Positions 1 through 6,924 of a DNA stretch of 19,043 nt are shown piece by piece (within the stretch, counting starts at the first letter, position 1; each line of letters opens with the position of its first letter). The notes beneath the pieces are model-generated. The model was not told where the DNA came from, ran no database searches, and worked only from the letters and a program-made list of their open reading frames with translations. Made by a program: the position numbers and the translations under genes. This stretch comes from an uncultured Actinomycetes bacterium (GTDB lineage Bacteria; Actinomycetota; Actinomycetes; S36-B12), in assembly GCA_937876275.1 (NCBI GenBank), contig CALFIA010000099.1, forward strand, positions 1 to 19,043. The letters run 5' to 3'.

Positions 1-1277
1 CGGCCATCGTTCTGCTTGCATTCGATCCGGTCTCGGGAATCGTGGTCATCATTCTCGCGGTAATCATTGCTCTCGTGCTTCGACAGACGCTGGTCAAGTC
101 TCGGGATCAGGCCACCCAGGTCATTCGCGAGACAGTCGAAGCCGGCGCAATCATGTCCTCTTCGCTTTCGCAGATCGAGTCCATCAAGGCATCCGGCAGC
201 GAGGACGGAATCATCTCCCGCGGCCTCAGCGCCGAGAACCGCCTCCTCGAAGCGCAGCAGCGCATTGGTCAACGTTCGTTGCGGCTGACCCTTCTGCCGG
301 GTTTCCTGAGCACCCTTGCGGTCATTCTCGTGACATGCACTGCTGCCCTTCGCGTGCGTGAGGGAAGCCTGGAGCCAGGCACCATCCTTGCTGTCATCGC
401 CCTCGCAGCCATCGTCATCGGTCCGCTTCAGGGTGTCGTCTTGGCACTGGACTCCGTGCAGACCCTGAGGCCTGCTCTCGACCAGGTCGATGATGTTCTG
501 GTCAGCCCCGAGGATCCCGAGCTATCAACGACTCACTCGGAGGAAGTGCCCGCAACATTGCGGGGTGAATTGGAATTGCGCGATGTCAGCTTCGGCTACA
601 GCGTGATCTCACCGCCGCTTCTGGAAGGTCTCAACCTCACGATCAAGCCCGGTCATCGGATCGCCCTCGTCGGGCCGTCAGGCTGCGGCAAGTCGACCGT
701 CTCTCGACTCGTGACAGGCCTCTACGCACCGTGGCAGGGTGAAGTACTCGTCGACGGACTCCCGCGCGCCGAGCACAACCGCGATGTTCTCGCGCAGGGT
801 CTCGCTCTCGTGGATCAAGACGTCACGATCTTCGCCGGCACCATTCGCGAGAACGTCACCTTGTGGGATCCGCTGGTACCCGAACGCGATGTCATCGCAG
901 CGATCGATGATGCCCAACTCGGCACTGACGTCGCTCGTCGAGCCGGCGGACTCGACGCCGTACTCGAAGAGGGTGGCGCCGATCTCTCCGGCGGCCAGCG
1001 TCAGCGTCTCGAGATCGCCCGCGCGCTCGTGCGTAACCCCCGAATTCTGGTGATGGACGAGGCCACGAGTTCTCTCGACCCCATCACCGAGCAGCGCATT
1101 GATGAGGCAGTTCGCCGACGTGGCATCACCTGCCTGGTCATCGCGCATCGACTCTCCACGATTCGCGATAGCGACGAGATCATCGTGCTCGATAAGGGCA
1201 AGGTCGTGGAGCGCGGAACACATGACGAACTGATGGCACTCGACGGCGCCTACGCAGCACTGGTGAGCTCGGCATGA
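1..1277 (+). CDS. ABC exporter permease/ATPase, NHLM/NHLP 'ABC1'-like, 5' end outside window
   Basis: This is the C-terminal part of a fused membrane/ATPase exporter subunit. The frame is open from base 3 with no stop, so the true start lies to the left; the GTG at 42 falls inside the membrane domain and is not the start. About 424 residues are visible. Hydrophobic segments of the transmembrane domain come first, then a nucleotide-binding domain with Walker A GPSGCGKST (672-698), signature LSGGQRQR (984-1007), Walker B with DEATSSLD, and the H-loop in AHRLST. The run 'TIRENVTLWDPLVPERDV' followed by 'EEGGADLSGGQRQRLEIARALVRNP' is very like the peptidase/ATPase subunit of NHLM bacteriocin exporters (known family, recalled from memory). 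An N-terminal C39 peptidase would confirm that, but it would lie outside the window. The stop overlaps the next start by 4 bp (ATGA), so the two proteins are probably made together and form a heterodimeric exporter. Confidence 0.88.
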   Translation, partial: AIVLLAFDPVSGIVVIILAVIIALVLRQTLVKSRDQATQVIRETVEAGAIMSSSLSQIESIKASGSEDGIISRGLSAENRLLEAQQRIGQRSLRLTLLPGFLSTLAVILVTCTAALRVREGSLEPGTILAVIALAAIVIGPLQGVVLALDSVQTLRPALDQVDDVLVSPEDPELSTTHSEEVPATLRGELELRDVSFGYSVISPPLLEGLNLTIKPGHRIALVGPSGCGKSTVSRLVTGLYAPWQGEVLVDGLPRAEHNRDVLAQGLALVDQDVTIFAGTIRENVTLWDPLVPERDVIAAIDDAQLGTDVARRAGGLDAVLEEGGADLSGGQRQRLEIARALVRNPRILVMDEATSSLDPITEQRIDEAVRRRGITCLVIAHRLSTIRDSDEIIVLDKGKVVERGTHDELMALDGAYAALVSSA

Positions 1278-4147
1278 GCGACATCGCACTCTCGGCAAAC
1301 GGCACTCTCGAACCCGCGGTCGGCGAAGTCATCACTGTCCGCGCGGGCGGCGTGCTCGTCTTCGCACTCGACACGCAGGGACGCCGCATTCCCCTCGCCA
1401 CGATTCCCGTCGGAGTCCCGATCGTAGGTTGCTCGTCGACCCAGATCGGCACGCGCATGCTCGTCGCCGGGCTTCCGAACACTCGCGTCACCATCAGTCG
1501 CCTTGTCGATGGCGTACCCACTGCACAGCTTCACGAATGGCTTCGATCCTCGACTGCTTCCTTGAATCTCGACGGACGCACCCGCCACGTCGAGACCATT
1601 GCCGCAACCGAAGGACGCCCCGCAGAAGGAGTGCACATCGCCTCCGATCCGGCAGTCGGCGAGATCGAGTGGATGCGCGTGCTCGAGGGTTCCGCAACCT
1701 TGTGCAGTGCAGCCGGGGCAACCCTGCTTCCGCACCATGCTCCGATCCCCCTGAGCAAGGAGCAGTGGCTTACGGCCGGGCCGGGCTGCCGAATCGAAAG
1801 CGTCGAGGCACCGCACAATCCCGAGGAATGGGTCCGCTCACTTGACGCCCTCGGCGAACTCCTTCTCGCCGCTGCTGACTACCGTCAGTTCACCGAGGAC
1901 ACCCTCACCCTTGAACGGCTTGAGTACAAGGGCGAGCAGACTCGGGAGGCTCTGCAGGAATCGATCGACGTGCTGGCCTCGTCGGCCGACAAGGAGCTGC
2001 GCCTGCCGCTTCTTGCTGATCGCAGCCAGACTCCCACCCTCGCTGCTGCTGTTGCCGTGGCACGCGCAGCAGGCCTGACCGTCACCGGCTCACAGCTGCA
2101 GAAGATCGGAAGCGACATCGATGCGGGTCGTGATCCCATCACCGCACTCGGTGCGATGTGCGGTGCCCGACCTCGTGAGATCACCTTGCGCGATGGCTGG
2201 CGGGAGCGCGAGGGAAGCCCACTGATCGTGTGGGGCACTGACGAACACGAGCAGGAACGCCATCCCTTCGGCCTCGTGTGGCGCGGGCGCGGCTGGGTCG
2301 TGGTCGATCCCGTCAATGGCACTGAGACACCGCTGAAGAAACTCGCACGCACCTTCGAATCAGCGACATGCTCGATCGCCGGCTGCACCGCAGTTCACAA
2401 CATCGAACTCGGCACGAGCGCTGTCGAGTTGGTCTCGGTGCTGCCTGATCGACCTGTCGACGGCAAGGATCTCATTCGTCTTGGTTTACGACGAGGCAAT
2501 CGCGACGTAGCAGCGATCCTGATCGTGACCGTCTTGGTCGCCGGACTTTCCTTCGTCACCCCGTTCATGCTGGGCAAGGTCGCAACGCTCTTCGTCAGCC
2601 TTGCTCCGACCTCGTCGTACCTAATGCTCTTCGGAGCATTGATCATCGTGGCACTGGTCGGCATGTCGTGGGCCGCCGTGCGAGCCCTTGCACTGCTGCG
2701 CTTGAGATCGCGCGGGGTGGCAATCGTGTCGGGCGCGATGTGGGAGCGGTTGATTCGTCAGACAGCCTCCTGGCACACCAAGCAGCCGCTCGGTGATCGT
2801 CTGGCGCAGGGCACGGCAATCAATACCGCCGCTGCCTCCGTGCCCGATGCAACCGTGGCACGTCTTCTCGACACGATGGTGGTGGTCGGCAGCCTGCTGG
2901 CTATTGCGACCACGAGTTTCCCCCTACTGATCAGCATCGCCGTACTTCTGGCCGTGCAGATCCTGCTGACCTGGCTCCTGATGCGGGCGAGCGCAAAGCG
3001 GGCAACAGAGCGCATCAACGCCACCGCTGAGTCGACCGGCCGCCTCATCGAGATCCTGCGTGCCGTCAATCGGCTACGCGTTGCAGGTGCTGAGCCCCGG
3101 GCGTTCCTGCGTTGGTCGGTAGTGCAGTCGCGCTTCAGCCGCGCCGATCAGTCACTGCGTCGTATCAACGTGATGCAGGGCACCATCATCTCGATCTGGC
3201 CGCTACTTGGGCTCGCCACCATCGTGACGATTGTCGAGACCACCGGGCAAGGCTTCGCGCAGTTCATCACTGCCCAGACGGCAACCACGGCGGCAATTGG
3301 AGCCATCGCGGCAGCATCGATCGCCGGCACAGCAGGTCTGCTCGCGCGCCAGTCAATTCGCAAGGCAGACCCCGTGCTCGCCACCGTGCCTGAGGGCGGT
3401 TCATCTGGAGCTCAACCCGGTGTCCTCAGCGGTGACCTCGAGCTGCGCGACATTGTCTACAGCTATGGCCCTGGCTTGCCGACTGTTCTCAAGGGTGTCT
3501 CACTCACCGTGCACCCCGGCGAACAGGTGGCAATCGTCGGCCCCTCGGGTTGCGGCAAGACCACGCTGATGCGCATCGTGCTCGGCCTCGAGGATGCGGA
3601 TTCAGGAGTCGCACTCGTCGACGGGAGCGATATGGCATCGCTGAATCGTCCTGCCGTTCGTCGCCAGATCGGCTCAGTACTCCAGTCATCCCAGCTCCTG
3701 CCCGGCCCGCTCCGTGACAACGTCGTGATGGGTCGACAGATGACCGATGCCGAAGTCTGGCGGGCTCTTGATGCAGCCGCTGTCGGTGACGATGTGCGCG
3801 CCATGCCGATGGGCTTGAACACTCCGGTTACCGACGGCGGTGGAACTCTTTCCGGCGGGCAGCGTCAGCGAGTGCTGATCGCGCGTGCACTTGCCGGTGA
3901 TCCGCGCATTCTGGTACTCGACGAGGCAACGAGTGCTCTCGACAACCTGACGCAGGCAGCCGTCGTCGAGGCACTTGATGGCCTGCGCATCACGCGCATC
4001 GTTGTCGCCCATCGACTTTCCACCATTCGACATGCCGATCGCATCATCGTGCTCGATGCGGGCAATATCGTCGACGAGGGAACCTTCGAGGAGTTGCTCG
4101 AACGACCGGGTGCCTTCCGTGAACTCGCTCTGCGGCAGCAGACGTGA
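1274..4147 (+). CDS. ABC exporter permease/ATPase, NHLM/NHLP 'ABC2'-like, 957 aa
   Basis: Complete partner subunit of the preceding exporter. Residues 1-400 are a soluble N-terminal region with no peptidase motif; its start ('AGGVLVFALDTQGRRIPLATIPVGVPIVG') has the beta-rich look of the N-terminal part of NHLM ABC2 proteins. Residues about 410-690 are a six-helix-type membrane domain. Residues about 710-957 are the ATPase: Walker A GPSGCGKTT (756-764), signature LSGGQRQR (859-866), Walker B with DEATSALD, and AHRLST. The length of 957 aa, well above an ordinary half-transporter of about 600, fits the NHLM second subunit, whose long N-terminal extension is a family trait. It starts at ATG within the ATGA overlap and ends in a GTGA overlap with the next gene. 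In known systems this pair exports ribosomal peptides with nitrile-hydratase-like or Nif11-like leaders; the cargo here is not visible. Family assignment is by remembered similarity, so an exporter of another cargo is possible. Confidence 0.85.
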   Translation: MSDIALSANGTLEPAVGEVITVRAGGVLVFALDTQGRRIPLATIPVGVPIVGCSSTQIGTRMLVAGLPNTRVTISRLVDGVPTAQLHEWLRSSTASLNLDGRTRHVETIAATEGRPAEGVHIASDPAVGEIEWMRVLEGSATLCSAAGATLLPHHAPIPLSKEQWLTAGPGCRIESVEAPHNPEEWVRSLDALGELLLAAADYRQFTEDTLTLERLEYKGEQTREALQESIDVLASSADKELRLPLLADRSQTPTLAAAVAVARAAGLTVTGSQLQKIGSDIDAGRDPITALGAMCGARPREITLRDGWREREGSPLIVWGTDEHEQERHPFGLVWRGRGWVVVDPVNGTETPLKKLARTFESATCSIAGCTAVHNIELGTSAVELVSVLPDRPVDGKDLIRLGLRRGNRDVAAILIVTVLVAGLSFVTPFMLGKVATLFVSLAPTSSYLMLFGALIIVALVGMSWAAVRALALLRLRSRGVAIVSGAMWERLIRQTASWHTKQPLGDRLAQGTAINTAAASVPDATVARLLDTMVVVGSLLAIATTSFPLLISIAVLLAVQILLTWLLMRASAKRATERINATAESTGRLIEILRAVNRLRVAGAEPRAFLRWSVVQSRFSRADQSLRRINVMQGTIISIWPLLGLATIVTIVETTGQGFAQFITAQTATTAAIGAIAAASIAGTAGLLARQSIRKADPVLATVPEGGSSGAQPGVLSGDLELRDIVYSYGPGLPTVLKGVSLTVHPGEQVAIVGPSGCGKTTLMRIVLGLEDADSGVALVDGSDMASLNRPAVRRQIGSVLQSSQLLPGPLRDNVVMGRQMTDAEVWRALDAAAVGDDVRAMPMGLNTPVTDGGGTLSGGQRQRVLIARALAGDPRILVLDEATSALDNLTQAAVVEALDGLRITRIVVAHRLSTIRHADRIIVLDAGNIVDEGTFEELLERPGAFRELALRQQT

Positions 4148-4869
4148 CCTCTGAATCATTCACTGTTGCAGGCATCGCACTTCTGATCTCCGCCTTCATC
4201 CAGGGAATGAGCGGCGTCGGGTTCAGTCTTGTCGCCGCACCAGCCCTAGCCGCCATTTACCCAGGGCCGTCGGCGATCGGCATGGTGAACTTGATGGCGC
4301 TCGTGCAGAACCTCTGGCACATCTGGCGAGAGAAGGGCCAGATCCACTGGGTGATTCTCCGGCGCATGGGTATTCCGCTCCTCATCGGCGTGGTCGTCGG
4401 ATTCATTGCAATTCGTGAGATTCCGATGGAATGGCGCCCGGCCATCGTCGCGGCCTCGTCGCTACTCGGTCTGGCCGCACTGCTGTTCTGGCATCCCGGA
4501 AGTGGTCGAGCCAGCGCTGCGATCTCGGGTACCTGGGGAGGCGCGGTGAACACCTTCGCTGGCGTCGGCGGACCGCCACTCGCAGCGTTCCTGGTGAAGC
4601 AGGGCTGGACCCACACCGACTATGTGCGCACTCAGATGGTGGTCTTCGCCTCGCTGAACATCGTGAGTCTTCCGCTGCTCGGCCTGCCGATGACCGCATG
4701 GTGGGTGATTCCGGCAGGCATCGTGATTGTCATCGCGGGAACCGCTCTCGGCATTTCAAGTAGACGAGTAGTCAGCCCGACTCAGGCGCTGATGCTCACG
4801 AAAATCCTGATCGGAGCGGTCGCCGGTCTCGCACTCGTACGTGCGCTGCTGCAGCTTTACTCGGGCTGA
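4144..4869 (+). CDS. TauE/SafE-family membrane anion exporter
   Basis: A 241-aa polytopic membrane protein. It carries the two half-repeat motifs of the TauE/SafE (sulfite exporter, formerly DUF81) family: QGMSGVGFSLVAAP near residues 20-33 and NTFAGVGGPPLA at residues 136-147, in an inverted-repeat set of about seven to eight hydrophobic segments. Members are linked to efflux of sulfite, sulfoacetate or other organosulfur anions, but substrates of most are unknown. The GTG start lies inside the GTGA overlap with the exporter stop, so translation is coupled to the ABC genes. The 3' end overlaps by 13 bp the end of the opposing cytochrome b gene. Family assignment is strong; substrate is not determinable here. 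Proximity to a sulfite-oxidase-fold enzyme makes sulfite a reasonable guess. Confidence 0.88.
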   Translation: MTSESFTVAGIALLISAFIQGMSGVGFSLVAAPALAAIYPGPSAIGMVNLMALVQNLWHIWREKGQIHWVILRRMGIPLLIGVVVGFIAIREIPMEWRPAIVAASSLLGLAALLFWHPGSGRASAAISGTWGGAVNTFAGVGGPPLAAFLVKQGWTHTDYVRTQMVVFASLNIVSLPLLGLPMTAWWVIPAGIVIVIAGTALGISSRRVVSPTQALMLTKILIGAVAGLALVRALLQLYSG

Positions 4870-5516
4870 GCCGGCTTCGATTCGCTTTCGCTCGCCGGCA
4901 CCGTTTCAGCGATCATCGCCTGCGCCCACCCGCGATGCTCACGCATTGCCCAGTCGCGAGGCACGAAGCCGGTGCGAAGGCCCTGGCGGGCATAAGGCTC
5001 ACGCTGGGCCATATAGATGTGGCCGACAACGATGATCACGACGATGAGTGCCAGCCAGTCATGCACGAAGGTGAATCCGGTGCGCAGATCAATGCTGATG
5101 AACTCGTTGAAATAAAGGCAAGCACCGGTGATGAACATGATGATGATCGCGCCGAACTGGAAAGCCGCATTGAGCTTCTGGCCGGCATTGAACTTTCCGA
5201 CCGCGAGACCCCCATTGCGTCGATCCTTTGAACGCAGCCACTCCCAGTCAACCTTCGTGAACCTGTTCATTCGCCGAACGTCGAGCCGGAAAGCGAGGAA
5301 GCAGAAGGCGATAATCACCGGAATCGGCAATGCGAATCCGAGAATCTCGTGCGCCACCCTGAAGATGTAGCGGTTGCCGACGCGGCTGCTGAGATCAGGG
5401 ATGTAAAGAATGGCTGCCGTGATGATCAGGAGTCCGATGTCGAGCGCGATGATTCGATGGATCCAGCGCTCGGCTTTGGTGAATCGGCGCAGCTGGGTAT
5501 CAGACGACTGGGGCAT
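4857..5516 (-). CDS. Formate-dehydrogenase-gamma-like cytochrome b subunit
   Basis: A 219-aa integral membrane diheme cytochrome b of the FdhI / Ni-hydrogenase cytochrome b (PF01292-like) type. Four candidate heme-ligand histidines lie in or beside hydrophobic segments: H20 (RWIHR), H56 (VAHEILG), H152 (FVHDWLAL) and H166 (VVGHIYMA). The stretch GKFNAGQKLNAAF (108-120), just before the third helix, is characteristic of formate dehydrogenase gamma subunits. I chose the ATG at 5516 because the protein-like sequence begins there; the frame stays open further upstream only as low-complexity sequence antisense to the neighbouring enzyme. The start overlaps the end of the molybdopterin enzyme by 17 bp, so the two are co-transcribed. 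Probable role: electron exchange between that extracytoplasmic molybdoenzyme and the quinone pool. Physiological substrate unknown. Confidence 0.85.
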   Translation of the reverse strand: MPQSSDTQLRRFTKAERWIHRIIALDIGLLIITAAILYIPDLSSRVGNRYIFRVAHEILGFALPIPVIIAFCFLAFRLDVRRMNRFTKVDWEWLRSKDRRNGGLAVGKFNAGQKLNAAFQFGAIIIMFITGACLYFNEFISIDLRTGFTFVHDWLALIVVIIVVGHIYMAQREPYARQGLRTGFVPRDWAMREHRGWAQAMIAETVPASESESKPAQPE

Positions 5517-6219
5517 CGCTGCGTCCGTTCGACTTGCCCACCCAGGCATCGGTGTCGTAACCGCGCACTTCCCAGTAGCCGGGCTCAACAGCAGGTGTCG
5601 CCTTGATTCCGTCGAGCCACTTGATCGACTTGTAGGCATACATCGGTGCAACGACCAGACGCACCGGGCCACCGTGCTCCTGAGAAATGGGGCCGCCGAG
5701 CATCGAGGTCGCCACCAGGACGTCAGGTCGCATCGCCTGCTCCATGGTGAGTGACTCGGTGTATGCCCCGTCGAAGGAGGTGAAGCTCAGCGCCGTGCCG
5801 TTCGCGGCGAGGCCGAACTTGTCGATGATGTCGCTGAGCAGCACACCCGACCAGGCGACATTGTCGACGCGCCAACCCGTGACGCACTGGAAGTCCTTTG
5901 TCATCGAGGTCTGTGGCAGAGCTGCCAGATCATCGAAGGTCAAGGTCGTGACCTCGGTGCCCGAGGTGATCTTCAGTCGATAGGCCGCGGTGGTCATCTC
6001 CGGGTATCCATTGGTCACCGTGTAGATACGGAAGCCACCGGTCGCAGGAATCACGCTCTGGATCTGCGGAGCAACGGCACCTACGGCACTCGAGGTCATG
6101 CTGGTCAACTGCTTGCCGAGCACTACCGCCACTGCGCCGACTCCGGCCATGCCGAGAACGATCCGACGGCCGATCGGCTTGCCGTCGGCCGGGGTCAGGT
6201 CAACGTCATCGGTTGCCAC
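5500..6219 (-). CDS. Molybdopterin-dependent oxidoreductase, sulfite-oxidase fold, Tat-type leader
   Basis: A 239-aa protein with the oxidoreductase molybdopterin-binding fold (SUOX/MsrP/YedY relatives). The candidate molybdenum-coordinating cysteine is C112 in KDFQCVTGW, and EHGGPVRLVVAPMYAYKSIKWL (181-202) is the typical second cofactor-binding block. The N-terminus has a twin arginine (R18-R19, GRRIVLGM) before a hydrophobic stretch, so export by the Tat system as a folded, possibly membrane-anchored protein is likely. The GTG start at 6219 is set by a strong ribosome binding site, GGGAGGT at 6226-6232, six bases upstream. It is followed by its cytochrome b partner (17-bp overlap). The pairing resembles MsrP-MsrQ in logic, but the cytochrome is FdhI-like rather than MsrQ-like. 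Substrate could be sulfite, a sulfoxide or another oxo compound; the sequence does not decide. Confidence 0.87.
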   Translation of the reverse strand: MATDDVDLTPADGKPIGRRIVLGMAGVGAVAVVLGKQLTSMTSSAVGAVAPQIQSVIPATGGFRIYTVTNGYPEMTTAAYRLKITSGTEVTTLTFDDLAALPQTSMTKDFQCVTGWRVDNVAWSGVLLSDIIDKFGLAANGTALSFTSFDGAYTESLTMEQAMRPDVLVATSMLGGPISQEHGGPVRLVVAPMYAYKSIKWLDGIKATPAVEPGYWEVRGYDTDAWVGKSNGRSDAPVV

Positions 6220-6225
6220 GTCGTG

Positions 6226-6232
6226 ACCTCCC
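6226..6232 (-). promoter_or_regulatory. Shine-Dalgarno site deciding the GTG start at 6219
   Basis: Reading the minus strand, GGGAGGT is followed by six bases and then GTG. It is close to a perfect anti-16S match and fixes the start of the molybdopterin oxidoreductase. It contrasts with neighbouring genes that have no ribosome binding site. Confidence 0.8.
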
Positions 6233-6311
6233 TTGATCTCCGTTACCCCATGCCATTCATGCGGACTCTCATAAGACTAAGCCGAGAACCAAAAAGCACC
6301 AGCCACACGCT

Positions 6312-6345
6312 AATTCGGCAGCAACCCTGATTATTAGGCCGAATT
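6312..6345. repeat. Inverted repeat downstream of pyrE (8-bp arms)
   Basis: AATTCGGC at 6312-6319 and GCCGAATT at 6338-6345 are perfect 8-bp arms with an 18-base loop. It lies in the 139-bp gap between pyrE and the molybdopterin oxidoreductase, both on the minus strand. It could act as a pyrE terminator, but no T-run follows on the minus strand, or as a regulatory site for the downstream redox operon. No clear promoter was recognised in the rest of the gap; TAGTCT (minus strand, 6274-6279) is only a weak -10 candidate. Confidence 0.4.
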
Positions 6346-6358
6346 CTTCAGCCGAGGA

Positions 6359-6901
6359 TTACTCCAGTCCGAGATCGGCCAGTGAGTAGGCAGCGCGGTA
6401 CTCGAATCCACGCTCCTCCACTGCTGCTCGGGCACCGCGGTCGACGATCACCGCGCAGGCAATCGTGGTTGCCCCGTCGTCTGCGAGAGCATCGACTGCT
6501 GTGAGAACCGACGAACCCGTGGTCGAGGTGTCCTCGACGGCGAGCACCCGCTTGCCGGTGACAGACGGGCCCTCAATGCGGCGCTGCAAACCATGGGCCT
6601 TCTCTGACTTGCGAACGACGAAAGCGTTCAGTGCCACGCCATTGCGGGCGGCGTCATGCATCATCGCGGTGGCGACGGGGTCAGCACCGAGGGTCAGGCC
6701 GCCAACTGCGTCGAAGTCGAGATTGGCAGTCAGCTCACGCATGACCTGGCCGATGAGAGGTGCGGCCACGCTGTCGAGGGTCACCCGACGCAGGTCTACG
6801 TAATAGTCGGCCTCACGACCACTGGAGAGAATTACCTTGCCGCGGACGACGGCCTTCTCGATGATCTGGTCACGAAGCTGATTCCACGCGTCACTGGGCA
6901 T
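6359..6901 (-). CDS. pyrE: Orotate phosphoribosyltransferase
   Basis: A 180-aa cytoplasmic enzyme that joins orotate to PRPP, giving orotidine 5'-phosphate in pyrimidine synthesis. The PRPP-binding motif VLAVEDTSTTGSS is at residues 119-131, the conserved RKSEKAHG block (K98, K101, H103) at 97-104, and the early FxLxSGR-like segment (VILSSGREADYYVDLR) at 23-38. Length is normal for actinobacterial PyrE. The ATG at 6901 has no Shine-Dalgarno sequence; instead TAGGCT lies exactly six bases upstream, as expected for a leaderless transcript. It is divergent from the short gene starting near 6925 and separated from the redox operon by 139 bp. An isolated pyrE, away from other pyr genes, is common in actinobacteria. 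Confidence 0.95.
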   Translation of the reverse strand: MPSDAWNQLRDQIIEKAVVRGKVILSSGREADYYVDLRRVTLDSVAAPLIGQVMRELTANLDFDAVGGLTLGADPVATAMMHDAARNGVALNAFVVRKSEKAHGLQRRIEGPSVTGKRVLAVEDTSTTGSSVLTAVDALADDGATTIACAVIVDRGARAAVEERGFEYRAAYSLADLGLE

Positions 6902-6924
6902 GCCCCAAGCCTATGCTCAGCGCC
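6902..6924. promoter_or_regulatory. Two-way leaderless promoter with overlapping -10 boxes (pyrE / 6925 gene)
   Basis: On the minus strand TAGGCT (6913-6908) is followed by six bases and the pyrE ATG. On the plus strand TATGCT (6912-6917) is followed by seven bases and a GTG at 6925. The two boxes share two base pairs, and the ten bases AGCCTATGCT are nearly palindromic. No convincing -35 hexamer is seen on either side. Inferred from position only. Confidence 0.5.

Noticed and set aside
42..44. GTG at 42 as the start of the first exporter gene
   Set aside because: The frame is open to the window edge and the sequence there is already transmembrane domain, so the gene is truncated by the window, not by a short start.
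1250..1816. Minus-strand 188-codon frame over the start of the second exporter gene
   Set aside because: Shadow frame opposite a convincing ABC exporter with ATGA coupling to its neighbour; no family resemblance.
5517..5672. Upstream extension of the cytochrome b by 52 residues
   Set aside because: The added residues lie antisense-like within the molybdoenzyme coding sequence, are low in hydrophobicity and unlike the family; the ATG at 5516 fits homology and operon overlap.
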